Of a DNA stretch of 38,816 nucleotides, positions 10,782 through 23,141 are shown piece by piece. The notes under the pieces were generated by a model, which saw only the letters and a program-made list of their open reading frames with translations, did no database searches and had not been told where the DNA came from. Both the position numbers and the translations under genes were made by a program. The stretch's first letter is position 1, and every line of letters starts with the position of its first letter. The DNA comes from Pezizomycotina sp. ARF18 (taxonomy: Eukaryota > Ascomycota): contig AZLU01000235.1 of the NCBI GenBank assembly GCA_002224055.1, forward strand, positions 1 through 38,816. Direction: 5' to 3'.

Positions 10782-12382
10782 GCTGTCTACTCTCTGAAAA
10801 TGAGACAAAACAACCCAACTGAGCTTAAGAATTTTATATTTACTTGAAAGGAGAAATCGTCACGATTTCTCTTTATCTCGTAAAGCCTTATCTCGAAAAG
10901 AGCTCTGTCTTATCTCTTTGCCTTAAGCTTGTTTTGTTTTACAAGAAAATTTCTTGGGATTGTTTTGGCGTGATCGGCGACCTATAGTATCAGGTTTGCG
11001 TGACATTGATTTGATTATTACCGACGTCCGTTTTATTAGGTCGCCGTGTTGGTGGTGTGGTCCCCGGTAAGACTTTGGTTTAGCAGTAGCGTATCTCGTT
11101 TCACTGTTGAAGGGAGTAAAGAAAACAAATTCGCCTCCGCTGCGTTACGCCTCCTCCGAAAACGCCTCCATGACGCCGCGGTGCATTGGAAGGGAAGGTG
11201 TTGGTTTTCTTTGCTCCCGGCAACCGGACGGTCTATTTCAATATTTCCATTCAAGCTGGATTTGAAAAATGCTTGAGGTTTATAATTGTCGACAAAACAT
11301 TTAAAAAAGGAGACAAGTACTGTTATCGGAATAACAATACTTAACTTAAGCTTGCGGATTCCATATTTTTTTTTCTGTTCTTAGCTGGAAAGCTCTCGTT
11401 TTTCAGGGATATCTCCATGACAGTCGACAGGACCCCCCGCTAAAATGGCTTTGCTTTGCGGGTACAAGGTCTAGGTCTTATAGCCGCCCGCTTTGAGCGA
11501 ACGGCTGAGTGTCCACGATATCCTTGCCTTTTTTCGAAATCAGAAGTTAGTAATATGATAATGGGCAATGGTCCAGGGCCCCCTCGAGCATCATCAAAAA
11601 CAACCAGCAGGATATCATGTTTCTGCATGGTTCAACGGTTTCTTCAAAACGTACCGCAATTTCAAAAGAAAATCCGTTATTCCAAAACAGCGAGCGACCT
11701 TGAGTTTCTCGCTGACCTCTTTGTTAGACGGAGCACGCATTGCGGCAGTGAACTTTAACAGCTGTTTGGCCATCCTACGCAGCAGGGGCTACTGGCTATC
11801 TTGGAATAACTAACAAAGCGGGAGCAGTATCGAATTGCTGGAAGGTATCAAGAGTGGCTCAAACGGAATCGTTGTCGAACCCGGTAAGCAGCGATTTCGT
11901 TATCGTCCTGTCAAATGTTAAAGCTTGTTATTTTGACAGCTTATAGAACGGCTGCACGCGCCTCAGTTCCCCAGGTATTTCAGTGCCTTCTTTTAACATG
12001 CGCGATTATTTATAGTATTTCTTGGTCAAAGCTTTTCAATTGAAAAGTCATCTTGTCCTTGATAGGCTTTTGTTCATAAGATCTCTAAGCATGCTCATGC
12101 ATTCTTTTCTGGAGAAATAAGCAAATCGACTTGCTTGGTCACTGTCGACGAACGGCGCAAGTCCCATCGAGACAAAGGGAAAGGGATCTTGGTTGGCGCA
12201 CATTTTAAGAATAAATATAAAACCAGGATATATGAAAGTGGAAATAGGCTTTGCTACACTGGTTTTGCCCATACTTCTATCTTCAAGTAGTTTGTCCATC
12301 AATAATAGTCACATGCTGTGGTTTCCTCCATTTCGCAATTGTTTAGAAAATATTGACACCCGCAATGCAGTTGAATTATCTA

Positions 12383-12404
12383 AAGAAGAAGAAGAAGAAG
12401 AAGA
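12383..12404. repeat. AAG trinucleotide microsatellite
   Basis: About seven perfect AAG units lie in tandem, in the intergenic region upstream of CUS2. Confidence 0.95.
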
Positions 12405-12756
12405 ATGGAAATGAAATGGAAATAATAAAGAGGGAAAAAAGAAAAATTGAAGTATAGATTCTGTATATTCGGAGTCCTTGCGTTCGAGATATCGAAAGCT
12501 CATGCAGGAAGTAGGTTCAGAAGCTGATTGTGTTGTGCCAAGACCCAAAAGCCTCATTAAATTTGTATTTTTTATTTTTCTTTGATCGTTGCACGTCAAA
12601 AAGAAAATTTACGATCATTCCATCCTCCGAAAAACCTAGTCATCCTGACGCCCACTGAATCAGCGAACACCAATTACCATCGCACCGACGATCAGGCATT
12701 GTAGCCCTTATCAATATACTTATCATCCGTACGTCTTTTTATAATAGGTACCGGCG

Positions 12757-14334
12757 ATGGCGGAGGCAGCGACAAAATCACCAACCACCAGAGGTTGCGA
12801 CAGATGCTAGAGGGTTCCCCCTGTTGCGGGAGAACTTTGACGACGATCCCGCATCTCCTTCTCCCGCTTGTCGAACACCTACATCTTAGAAGCGGACGAC
12901 GGAACCGAATATGAGTTCGATGGTAGTTTGCGACGTTGGGTAGCTGTTGTAAGTCCATCTATTTTTTCTCCTTTCATTCTTGAAGTTTCATTTATTTCTT
13001 CCCTTTGTATTTCTTTTATCCACCTATCACTTGAATGGGCATGATTCCAACCACTTGACCTTTCCCTCACTTTCTGGAAAACTCAAATGTCCGAAAAACA
13101 ACAATTAGTTGGATGAATCATTAGTCGAGCAACAGAGCAAAGCTTACGCCGTTGCTGGCGTAGATGAATCGGCACCCGTAAACCAGCGCAACAATAAGAA
13201 GAGGAAGGAGAAGGATTACACCGCAGTAACAACTCCTCCGAGGTACGTACCCGATCGATCATTCCTCGCTGTTTTACTGTACGACCGACCATACTAAATC
13301 TTTCTCTTTACCTGAACTCTTGACAGAAGCAAGAACCCGAGCACAAACGACCGAAAAAGAACGGGAAGGACAACGCCGACCAGAACAAGCCTAGGAACAA
13401 GGCTATCTACATCACGAACCTACGGACGATGTCACCGTCGATGAGCTCCAGCACGTGTTTGGCAAGTGTGGTGTGATCGCGGAGGAGATTGACGGCCGGA
13501 AGCCGCGTATAAAGATATATACCGACGAGAACGGGAAACCGAAAGGCGATGCGCTCATCGTGTACTTCCGAGCCGAAAGCGTCAACCTTGCCATCCAGAT
13601 GCTCGATGATTCGGAGTTCCGACTTGGTGTTAGTAACGCCGGCGGGAGGATGAGGGTCCAGGCGGCGGATTACAGCTATAAAGCGCAGCAGGATGTCTCG
13701 CAAGATAAGAAGTCGAACAAGGACAAGAAGAAGATTATCGCGAAGGCCCAGAAACTCAACAAGTATGTTTTGCTTATTCTTTTCTCCCTCTTTATCGTCG
13801 AACAGAATCGCTGATATTGATTTCATTTGTTTGTAGTAAACTCGCCGACTGGGACGATAATGATCCGGGCCTGGCTCCACAGACTTCGAGGTGGGACAAG
13901 GTCGTAGTCCTGAAGCACATGTTTACTCTCAAAGAGCTGGAAGAGGATGCCGTTGCTATACTGGACATCAAGGAGGATATTCGGGAGGAGTGCGAGAAGC
14001 TAGGGGAGGTCACCAACGTTACACTGTTCGATAAGGAAGAGGATGGAGTTGTGAGCGTGAAGTTTACAACAGTTGAAGCTGCGGCAGCGTGTGTGCGGGT
14101 GAGCAAAGTTCTTCTAAAGCAATACATTGCTATACATTGAGGGTTCTTACTAACGTAAGTTTGTGCAGATGATGAACGGCCGTCATTTCGGAGGCGAAAA
14201 GGTAGAGGCATACATTCACGATGGACACGAAAGGTTTAAGAAGAGCAGTAAGCCAAGGCGGATGATGACGACCAGGAAGAGAACGAGAGCTTGATAAATT
14301 TGGGAAATGGTTAGAGGCGGAAGGGGCAGCATAA
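12757..14334 (+). CDS. CUS2: Cus2/Tat-SF1-like U2 snRNP splicing factor (five exons)
   Basis: The product belongs to the HTATSF1/Cus2/Uap2 family, which binds U2 snRNA and SF3b and acts in prespliceosome assembly in the nucleus. The start at 12757 (MAEAATKSPTT) leads into the N-terminal motif ILEADDGTEYEFDGSLRRWV near 12885-12945. A Lys-rich linker follows, then RRM1 (KAIYITNL near 13400, VFGKCGVIAEEIDGRKPRIK near 13455, the RNP1-like region KPKGDALIVYF near 13540). The family signature LADWDDNDPGL is near 13843. RRM2 follows (VVLKHMFTLKELEEDAV near 13905, then REECEKLGEVTNVTLFDKEE, GVVSVKF). The corrected C-terminus ends FGKWLEAEGAA with stop at 14332-14334. Introns are 12949-13108, 13243-13326, 13763-13836 and 14099-14168. 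Frame slips near 12795-12870, 13425, 14250 and 14293 are single-base losses. Confidence 0.92.
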
Positions 14335-14599
14335 TCTTTCGTTATGTAGTTGAAATTCTTTATCAGAATTCCTTGTCTGCATATATCTTACCTAAACAGC
14401 TTGACAACTAGACAGAAAAAACAACTAAGTAGCGATGGAAGATATTTCCTTTAAACGCTAATAATCGCAAATGATCTTATCTGTACAATAGTAATTCCCT
14501 GTATCCTTGTTTATTACCTGTAGTGTCTAGCAGAAATGTATATTACAGAGATGGCACAGAATGCATCTTATTTTCTTTGGTGGAGCGACCCTTTTTTTA

Positions 14600-15824
14600 C
14601 TATAATTCATCCGCATCGTCCTCACTTTCGTCTTTCTTCTTCGTGTCCTTCTCTCCTTCCGGCCGCCGTAAGCTTTGTCTCTCTTTTCTTCTTCTATTAC
14701 TAGCCTTTCCAAACACTTCACCATGGACTGTCGCTCCTCCTCGCTGGCCTCTCCAGACCCCGCCCAGCGGATCCTACACCTCGCGTCTACGAGGTACACA
14801 AACCCGACCTTCCGGTTTAGCATACCAATGCTGTTCAGGAGGTCCTCCGTCAGCCCGCTCCTTACGAGCATGTACCTGTTGTACATTTCCTCCGTCAGCA
14901 GCCTCTTTATGTTCCCCATGGACATGACTACCATCCACGCCTTCAAGAAATTATCCTCGACGTTTATCCGCACGTGCTGCCATAGTGCATCCTCGGATTT
15001 CAACGTCCACGGCGTACCGTCGCGACCGTAAGTATCCGGCACCGACGCATACCCTCTGACGGCCGCCGAACCTGTGCCGTCGGACTGCTTCGCGGTGTTG
15101 AGTGCCGACGTAAACGTATTTACCTGCTGCTCCGCCACGCGTTCGAGAATAAGCCACGACGGACACCCTACCCGAAAACACCTGCGTGGTACCGATGTCG
15201 TCCGGGCTCGCCGCCGTCCCCGACCATGTTGGGGAAGTACAGCGCTTTGTCGGCTTTAAATACCCTCGTCGGAGCCACAAATATCTTCCTTCGTTGTAGC
15301 GCATGTCCTTGAATCTTGAAAGTATGAGCGCTTCATCTCGGCCGTGAGCTCTTCCCGCCGTTGCAGGTGCTTCGAGTAGTCCAGCAAATCTTCCTTCCGC
15401 TGCTTGTAGCTCCGCTCGTCGGCGCGGTGTTCTCATCCGTGTGGGGAGGGTCGAAGACGCCAATTGGACGTGAGAGCGGAGGACGGTGCGGGTACTGCCG
15501 TCCGCAGACGGTTTGGGCGCCGGCGGAGAGACGTAACCCTTGTGTACTCCATCATCGGCGGAGAGGTTCATGGTGGTCTTCGAAGAATGGATCCTGTTGA
15601 GGCTCGCTGGGCGGTAGAGGAGTGCTACTGGCGGCTTTGTCTGTTTGCTGCTGTAGTGTGGCTTTGGACGTTGAAAATGACTGAGCTGTTACTCTATCGG
15701 TAGTGAGCTTCGGTGGGCAGCTCGTACTACAGGTGATGCATTGTGTAGGCAGAAGATGCACCGCTGCGGCGCCGCGATGTGCCGACGTGAAAGGCGCAAA
15801 GCTAGTCCTGAGCACGCTGTTCAT
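14600..15824 (-). CDS. ATP10: Mitochondrial ATP synthase assembly factor Atp10 (intronless, frameshifted)
   Basis: Atp10 is an inner-membrane chaperone needed to assemble the Fo sector with subunit 6. From the ATG at 15824 the first 70 residues are rich in Ser, Thr, Arg and Ala with few acids (MNSVLRTSFAPFTSAHRG), fitting a mitochondrial presequence. The conserved blocks follow in family order: PIGVFDPPHTDENTA near 15470, YKQRKEDLLDYSKHLQRREE near 15400, FKDMRYNEGR near 15310, RVFKADKALYFPNMVG near 15265, then TPWTLKSEDALWQHVRINVE near 15010, FLKAWMVVMSMGNIK near 14945 and GFVYLVDARCRIRWAGSG near 14815. Correcting one lost base near 14660 gives an acidic tail ending ESEDDADEL and a stop at 14600-14602. 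At least seven single-base slips are needed. The 3' end faces CUS2 at about 265 bp. Confidence 0.92.
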
Positions 15825-18214
15825 TGGGACATGTTGATAATAACTGATAGCGATTGGTTTGTTAGTAAACGGAACCTAAGTCTTTTTTGAGATGCCTTGG
15901 ATTGGTCCGCGCGGGGGGGGGGTTTGAAAGTTGTGCGTGTCCCTCTGCGTCGCAACCACCCCACCGTAACCGAGATCTCGTCCGCCGCAGCTGCAGTGCG
16001 GCAGAGATAAAACCCCGCTAAATTTAGTCTCAAAAATTTTCTATTTTCTTTCTCTCCTCAATTGAATAAATTCAGCGATTTCTAAGTACACGACTGTCTA
16101 TCCTTTCTATACCAGTCTCATTGCTTCAATCGTAAAATTTTGTATTTACATGATCTGAATATATAATCTTTACACATTTTATTTGTCAGGTCTTACGAGG
16201 GTAGTAGGACCCCTTGAGTATAATGCGAAAAAAAAAAACCCCCACCGCGATCTTCTTTGAATTCGCACACGAATTTCATCTCTTTGAAGTGCTTGAGTTC
16301 ACTCGGATCGCGGAGAGCAACCACAAGATTCGTGAAATACCTAGGTCTCCGGGTCTCCTTGACTTCACTGAAATCCCCAGTCAACTTTACAACTATGGGC
16401 TAGGAACTCAAAAAGTGCAATGGAACATTCTCAAATACGAACATAAGACAGTTATGTGGACTAGGAATTCTGCGATATTCTCTGGTACTTGTAATCTTCG
16501 ATATGATCTCGAAAACGTGAGCTCAAAGCTGGAAAGGTTCATCCTACTTAGCCAATGAAAGTCCATGGAGCTTTGGATGGCATGTCAGCCCTACTTCTGT
16601 GGTTTCGTCCACACGAGTGATCTTCAAGCAATCCGAAGCAGTTCAAGGTAGCTCTTTGTTTTTTCCAAGGAAACCTTTCATCCTCTGCCTACATTATGAT
16701 CTAAACTAAACAGCCATATAACGGGCAAGCATCTACTTTTAATGCCATTAAAGCATGCGTATAATATACCAATGTGTATATATTTGTATATTTATAATTC
16801 TTCATGTCCAACCCCCAAGAATTGGAAAGCATAGTGATGATCAAATATCGATTGTTTACACTGCAGTCGAAATGAGGCGTCCTTTGGTCACGACCACCGG
16901 CGGTGCAAGTGGGGACCACAAGGGGAGACGCTCTAACACTTTGGGGGCGTTCTCGCTGCTGCATATCGTACGCAGCTCTACCAGTTATTTCACTTCACGA
17001 TTCTAGGGCGAAATGGCCGATCCTCACATAGGCAGAGCTGCCCATATCTATATCGCAACTGGAGGGGGTATTTCTCCCTGTCGAATTCTCAAAAATATCA
17101 TTGAGAGCTGACTAGCCGTCATAAAGCATAAGGAAGGACGATTTCCTCTATTCATCCATTTAGTATTCTCTCTTGAGCTCTTCTTTGTTTAAATCAAACT
17201 GTTCTTCTGCTCTATAAAATCTTAGAATTCCTTTTTCGGAGTTTAAAAGAGCCACTGCGCGGTTGGGTGAAAAAACTGCAGAAATAGCAAGGAGATTATT
17301 TGCAGAATCAACGACGGGCTCGGCTGGTTTGGGCGACGATCACGGCGAAACTGCAAAGGCTTGGCGGGTCTCGTTCCCCATTGCGCGAGTCCAGACCCGT
17401 CGAGAGGAAAACAAAATGAAAGAGTGGGACGAATTTTGCTCCTAGATAATCCCGGAAGCGGACATTTTGCGCCTTTAAAAATTGCGTAGGCCAGTAGTGA
17501 CAGAAAACTTGGAAAAGGACCAGGGAGAACCAACTGCATGTGCTAAACGACCCCACGTATATCGGACGGGACATCGACTGACTGTATTGTAAGGGCTGGT
17601 AGATCTGCAAAGAAAAAAACGATGCCTTGAAGAAAAAGTGGAACGTCGCGTTTTTTGTATAATTTTTTCCCTTCCTTTTCTGCCGTGGTAGCCTTATACG
17701 TATTGAAAAAAATGAGATAACGTCAAATATTAAATTATCATTACCATTTCTTTCCTTTTTTTTATCGCAAGAAGCTCCTCACCCCTCCTCCAAGTCCTTT
17801 CTTCATCCCCAAAATCTCCGACCAAGGATAATCTCGCGATTCGAACAAAGACACCACGCTATCCAAAATTCCGAGAGTAAAATCAGTTGATCAAATAGGT
17901 CTCGATAGTTCAGGATCCTTGGTATTGGCGGTTTACTGATCCATTCGCCACTCGAAAGTCCCTGTCCCCGATCCGCGAAAGTCTCGTTTCCTTATTACTG
18001 GAACATCTGCGGTTAAAAACTCGTATGGAGTAAATTATTGCTAGAACAATATTACCAGAAATCGCAGACTCCCCCGTCTCATATCTTTCTCTCTTTTTTG
18101 AATTACTCATCCTCCTCGGATCTTTCTATTAATCTGAATTCGTGTTCCAATCTCCCCCCTTCAGAGCCTCGTTCGTTCCTCCGAGAACGAAAATCTCACA
18201 GAACCGCCCCACTT
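15825..18214. other. Divergent intergenic region between ATP10 and SSK2
   Basis: This 2.4 kb separates two divergent genes and must hold both promoters. A G10 run is at 15913-15922, inside a G+C-rich patch (15890-16020) just upstream of ATP10 that probably belongs to its promoter. One open frame, 16223-16558, is listed separately. The patches at 16860-17010 and 17240-17450 contain short open frames without recognisable domains. The block 17740-18180 is T/C-rich and ends just before the SSK2 start, fitting an SSK2 promoter or leader. Confidence 0.5.
16223..16558 (+). CDS. Hypothetical ORF, 111 codons, doubtful
   Basis: The frame opens at an ATG (MRKKKTPTAIFFEFAHEF) and is uninterrupted for 111 codons. 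The composition is ordinary rather than low-complexity, with several aromatic and charged residues, but I recognise no domain, signal peptide or membrane segment. It lies in the divergent ATP10-SSK2 intergenic region, about 400 bp from the ATP10 start. An A10 run near its start codon makes the true frame there uncertain. It could be a small gene, part of an SSK2 leader or chance. Confidence 0.2.
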   Translation: MRKKKTPTAIFFEFAHEFHLFEVLEFTRIAESNHKIREIPRSPGLLDFTEIPSQLYNYGLGTQKVQWNILKYEHKTVMWTRNSAIFSGTCNLRYDLENVSSKLERFILLSQ

Positions 18215-21200
18215 ATGACAATAATGAACAATAGCGTAGACCACAATAACCAAGGCGCGATGACACGGCCCACGCTTATCGGAGTCGATTCTGGCTCCTC
18301 AATGGACTCGCACGACTCCGGCCACCTGATCTCGACCATCGACGATGAAGAGGACGACGACGGGATCACCGACATCACGGGATGACGAGCGAGATGGCAA
18401 CACCGCACGGCAGCACATTTTCCTCCTGGAATTCGGCGCGGCCCGCTCCGGAAGCGAATCAACTACCCTCCCTTCGAAACGGCAGGATGTCGCCTGAAGC
18501 TGGTGCCGGCCCCAACGGCAACAGGCACATACAGCGGCCAGGACCGCTGGTCCGTACGCCTTCAAGCACATACGCTCCCGTCCGGCATCCCGTCAACTTT
18601 GCGGATCCTAGGTCGCACAACTCGGCGCCTCGGTTCGGCAACCAGATCGCGGAGGGATCCAATATCGCAGTACCGCGCGCAGGAAAAGCTATGTGCAAAG
18701 GTTACGGCAGGATAACCAGGCGGACTACTTTGACCCAACACCCAGCTCTTCTACGGCACCGAATCGGAGAACGAGGAGGAACCTTCGCCCAATGAGTTAC
18801 CTTTCGACGGGGACATTTTTGACAACGATAATTTCGTTTTCGGCAAGAAGATCCCAAACCGACGGCGGAAGAGCTTAAGGATCCGGGAAAGCGAGAGCGG
18901 CTCGAGTGGCATGCAATGCTTTCATCTGTGCTCACTGGCGATGTCGTGCGCGAGAGAAAAGCGCCTGATCGGTTCATCGGTCGAAAAAGAGAGGCGACTC
19001 TCAAATCGGAGATATGGATGGGAGTTCGTGCTAAGACGACGGGAGACACTGGCAGACCAGAAGCACGTCGTGAACCAAGGGAGGGAGACGTCAATGCGGT
19101 TCGTCGATGAGGTCATCGAATTTCAGATCCGCGGCAAGACGTCACGGAGAAGACGCCCCACGAGCAGGTCCAGGATGTCCTGAAAAAAGTCGAGAAATGC
19201 TATATGCTGTACCCTTCCGTGGATGCGCTTATCAAAGCTAAGCCCAATGCAAATTCTGCAGCCTTTCTTGCTAAGCTATGACTGTCTTGTAGCCTGAATA
19301 ATATCACCGAATTAGTAAATACGGAGTTGACCATCCTGCACAAGTGGGTGGGAAACGAAGAGCTGAACTTCACGAAACCTAACGCCGAGAAATGATCGGG
19401 GGTTTGGCAAGCGAATCCTCGTTTATAGAACCGCCTGCTCAAAGAAGACAGCTTGAAGTCACTCGTGGGAAAGCAGAGCGTCCTTGCCGGCATCGCGAAA
19501 GTGATCGGTAAGGCGAAACAGACTCTTATAGAGGAATACGGAAGCCTTTCAAAAACGACACCTACCACCGATCATGGATGAGTTATTCACGCTCATCAGT
19601 TTCCCCAGTAGGTTGATCGAAGAGATTATTACTCTGCGTTTAAATTTTGCCAGAAGGATAAAAGAGCCTGCACCTGCTATGGTGGACTCCTTGATCCAAC
19701 AGTTTCATGTCACCTTGGAGTTGGCTTTGGATGTAAAGCAAGGGTACATCGAACTAGCTTCGGGCTGGGATATACCCCTTGCCTCGACGAAAATTTCGAA
19801 CAAGTCGTCCTTGATAGTCTTCGGTTCCACTACAAGCTGTGAACTGGAAGCTTGGTGGAACAAAATACTTTCAAGGAAGCGGAAATTTTAGAGGCGGAAT
19901 GGGATTTCTGCAATAGGGTTTCCCGTTACTTCGAGGGTGCAGACCTCGAAAACCGCGGAGCAGTTCAGTTCTCTTACGAGCAAGCTGATTGACAAGGCTC
20001 ATGAACTCCTTCGAAAAGGAACTCCAGAAGAAACCGGAGAATCGGCTCAAGAAGTCAGCAAGAGGTTATAGATCTAGCTGGGAGACTGTCCGTATCCGGC
20101 AAAGAAAGCTGTTCCGATTTGCTCGGTAAGTACTAGTGACTTCCACCTACCCCCCCCCCCCCCCCTATCCCTAAGCTAACAACATATATAAAATAGTGTC
20201 TTAAAGCCAGCGCTTCGAGAATGCGACGGAATTTTTTATGGAGAAAAAACAAACTAAGGGAACTACTAGACTCTCTGGCGGCCTCGGACCATTTCCTAGT
20301 GGAATCTAATTCCGAACGCGATGTGTTTACCTATTTGCAGACCCCTTCTCTGTATGACAACCGCAAGACATCCAAAAACGTCATGAGAGCTTGCCTGCAC
20401 GACCAGGATTTGGATCGGCACAAAATCCTGTCCTTACGTCCTGATTTGTATGCCCGCAGACCCGATCCGATGGAAAGGCCGGGTGCTGATGGTGGACATC
20501 AAAGAACCGTTCGCCGATATTCGCCCCGTCGGCTTCGCTTAGTTGCGGACGGGTCGGAAGAGCATCTGCGAAGCGAGGAAGCGTTCTTCAGAACACCAAC
20601 CATAGGTTAGATGTTGCCGTCGAACAGCGGGCGAACATTCCGAAAGTGAACCAGGAGCTGCTAAAAATAAAAAAAGACGACGTTCCGCCTGTCAAATACG
20701 ATATGGAAAGCGTGCAAACTGTCCGGAAACCAAACTATAGGTCTGGATTGTCAGAGCTAATACAGTCCTGCTTCGTGTTCGCAACGGAATTCGGGAAGCG
20801 ATCCGTCCTATTCATGGACAATAGCAGAAGATCCATGAATAACATGAAGCTGATGAAACTTGCGATTGACTGGGTCAAGTTATATGCGACGATTGCGACC
20901 AAGCTAAGAAGCTTACGTTCAAGTGGGCAGTGGTTGCCTTGGAGTTTGCAATGGCCATGACAAGAGGTCCAAAGATTTTATCCATAGAGGATGAAATTAT
21001 GACCGTCTGCGTGTCAAGGTCGCTGGCTGCATGTCGCTGATGATATCCCACTTCGATATCATGGGGGCACGTTCTGCGCACAGGAGCGGCTGAGTGAAAT
21101 GGCCAACGCAAAGGCGCGCCGTTTCGACAAGCGGGATGCAGGCGATGACGAGAGCTATGCGGCGGCTCTCTGCGTTGAGCGATGCTCCAAGCTGGAGGCG

Positions 21201-21727
21201 ATGGACCTGAACAGGCTCAACAAAATATCGGAACGTCAAGCTCTGGTAGAGTCTCGATGATAGCATCCAGGAGAACAAGTCTTTGACCTTCCTCTCCAGC
21301 TCGCACTCCAACGTAACGCTCCGGTGGCAGCAAGGCCAATACGTCGGAGGTGGCACATTTGGTTCCGTCTATGCTGCCATCAACCTTGATACCGGCGATT
21401 TTCATGGCAGTGAAGGAGATCGCCTGCAAGACCGCAGCAGATACCTACGATCGTCAATGCCATCAAAGAAGAGATGACCGTGCTCGAATTTCTAGATCAT
21501 CCAAATGTCGTGCAGTACTATGGTATCCAGGTTCACCGCGACAAGGTCTATTTGTTTATGAGTACTGTTCGGGTGGCTCGCTTGCTCAGCTCCTCGAACA
21601 CGGAAGAATCGAGGACGAAATGTTTATTCTCATTTACACCCTCCAGTTGCTAGAAGGTCTTGGATATTTGCATGAGCGTGGCATCGTTCATAGGGATATC
21701 AAACCTGAGAGTAAGCCTTAATAGTTC

Positions 21728-21763
<36 letters not shown>

Positions 21764-22471
21764 CCGTGGCTAATTCTTTCTCTTTTTCTACCCTTCAGAT
21801 ATTCTTCTTGACCACAATGGTGTCATCAAATACGTAGATTTTGGTGCCGCAAAGGTTATTGCGAAGCAAGGGAGGACGCGTCTTCCTGAAGCCACGAAGC
21901 CGGCTTGAACAGTATGACTGGTACACCGATGTACATGTCTCCTGAAGGTCTGTCTCTCTCACTATAAATGTTATACCAGAGTAAAACACACGTATATTTC
22001 TCGTTCTGATGCTGATTATACTATTTTTAAATACAATAGTGATCAAGGAGAAAACCGTGGTCGCCACGGAAGCATGGACATCTGGTCCTTAGGCTGCGTA
22101 GTCCTGGAAATGGCTACGGGTCGTAGGCCGTGGGCGAGCCTTGACAACGAGTGGGCTGTCATGTGGAACATTGCCGCTGGAAATCCTCCGCAGCTGCCGA
22201 CCCCGGATCAGCTCAGCGAAGGCGGCATCGATTTTCTCGTCAAGTGCTTTGAGAGGGATCCGAAGAAGAGACCGACGGCTGCCGAGCTATTGCAGCATCC
22301 TTGGGTAAGTTTTTTTTTCCCCTCTGTTTATCTTATAATTCCTTTCACCCAGCTTGTTCTTGAGAACTACTGACATTTCTGTTTTTAAAGATTCTTACCA
22401 TCAAGGACCAAGTCATCGCACCTGGGACACCATCAAGCGAGTCAGGCAGCAGTGCCGTGTCGAGCAGATAA
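18215..22471 (+). CDS. SSK2: Ssk2/Ssk22-type MAPKKK of the osmostress (HOG) pathway (multi-exon, heavily frameshifted)
   Basis: In the known pathway this kinase is switched on by the Ssk1 response regulator and phosphorylates the MAPKK Pbs2, leading to Hog1/SakA activation. The long regulatory region shows ERLEWHAMLSSVLTGDVVRE near 18895-18955, VEKCYMLYPS near 19190, NITELVNTELTILHKWVG near 19300, KEDSLKSLVGKQ near 19443 and EAEWDFCNRVSRYFEGADLE near 19890-19950. The kinase domain follows: QYVGGGTFGSVYAAI near 21340, MAVKEI near 21402, MEYCSGGSLAQLLEHGRIED near 21555-21615, HRDIKPEN spanning the intron at 21711-21798, YVDFGAAKVI near 21832, MTGTPMYMSPE near 21915, DIWSLGCVVLEMATGRRPW near 22077 and RDPKKRPTAAELLQHPW near 22256. 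Other introns are 20126-20196 (with C16), 21948-22039 and 22305-22390. The stop is 22469-22471. The DFGAAK and GTPMYMSPE forms identify the Ssk2/MEKK4 class. The start, and possible further introns before 20126, are uncertain because of many slips. Confidence 0.9.
20150..20165 (+). repeat. Poly(C) tract, 16 nt, inside an SSK2 intron
   Basis: There is a run of 16 C between the donor at 20126 and the branch-like GCTAAC near 20175 in the 71-nt intron 20126-20196. It is the longest G/C homopolymer I noticed in the window. Confidence 0.95.
21731..21758 (+). repeat. Poly(T) tract, 28 nt, inside an SSK2 intron
   Basis: There is a run of T within the 88-nt intron 21711-21798, which splits the kinase catalytic motif HRDIKPEN. 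Confidence 0.95.
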
Positions 22472-23040
22472 GCGCAATGGCGTTAAAAATAGCCGTTGCC
22501 CCTACTTTTTATTTTTGAGATATAATACCTCCCACAATATAGGCTTTCTTCAGTGTATATATATAACATTTTTTTTTTTGTTATTTGATCCTTCTCTATT
22601 CTTCTTTCCGCGTTTCCCAACAAAACAGCGACACCTCTGAACTTCTTCCACCAAGCGCTTCTCTTCACTTTCTTCAAATTAATTCGTTTATCTGTTAATT
22701 ATTACCGCTGGCATTATCTGCATTTTTTCCTACAAATTTGACATCGTTATTGTTCTCGGCGTTCCTGTCTATTCCATGGATCCAATTGCTTCTTTCCCAT
22801 GCCAGTCACCTAGTTAAATGGTAGTTTACACTCTATGTACACTTTTGTTAGCGTTGCAGGAATAGCGTTAGAGTTACACCATCTCCTGATTCCACGTGGT
22901 TGTCTGAAGTATCCAAGCTTACCGAAAATGAACAATGCGCGTGCGGAGCGTATATTGAGTTACACCCTTTTGACACGGACGGTTACACGTTCTAGTACAT
23001 ATAAGTCTTTCTGGACAGCTGTCTCACAATCCAGCTAGCA
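22472..23040. other. Intergenic between SSK2 and the tRNA gene
   Basis: The stretch is A+T-rich with short T runs. I see no protein or RNA gene; it should contain the SSK2 3' untranslated region and the upstream flank of the tRNA. Confidence 0.6.
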
Positions 23041-23141
23041 GCTGCTTTAGCTCAATTGGCAGAGCGTGAGATTGCAGTTCGTCAACTGGTTGGCATCTGT
23101 TAATTATCTTAAGGTTCGTTGTTCGAGTCAGCGAAGCAGCT
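23041..23141 (+). tRNA. tRNA-Cys (anticodon GCA) with a 28-nt intron
   Basis: A full cloverleaf can be drawn. The acceptor GCTGCTT (23041-23047) pairs with AAGCAGC (23134-23140) over all seven positions. The D stem is GCTC/GAGC (23050-23053/23062-23065). The anticodon stem is TGAGA/TCTTA (23067-23071/23107-23111, one G-T pair). The T stem is CGTTG/CAGCG with loop TTCGAGT (23117-23133). The 5' side of the anticodon loop reads TTGCAG, placing GCA at 34-36 and a purine at 37. The canonical intron position after 37 gives an intron at 23078-23105. Base 73 is T (23141), the known identity base of tRNA-Cys. Box A (TAGCTCAATTGG) and box B (GTTCGAGTC) are present, and a T9 run at 23150-23158 can end Pol III transcription. 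Confidence 0.85.

Larger units (their letters stand above)
8431..12756. other. Gene-poor intergenic region between MEP2 and CUS2
   Basis: About 4.3 kb holds no protein I recognise. It contains one longer open frame (9235-9571, listed separately), T19 at 9677-9695, an AAT microsatellite at 10737-10781 and an AAG microsatellite at 12383-12404. Two patches, about 11040-11270 and 11450-11900, look richer in G+C than their surroundings and contain overlapping frames of 75-100 codons on both strands. Allowing for single-base losses I still could not assemble a known domain there, so they may be remnants or an unrecognised gene. Confidence 0.5.

Noticed and set aside
10737-12404. Tandem AAT and AAG repeats as a CRISPR-like or satellite array
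   Set aside because: They are simple trinucleotide microsatellites without spacers.
23041-23141. Reading the tRNA as tRNA-Asn because CTGTTAAT occurs inside it
   Set aside because: Flanks of that octamer cannot form an anticodon stem in the right position; the TGAGA/TCTTA stem and T at base 73 support tRNA-Cys with an intron.
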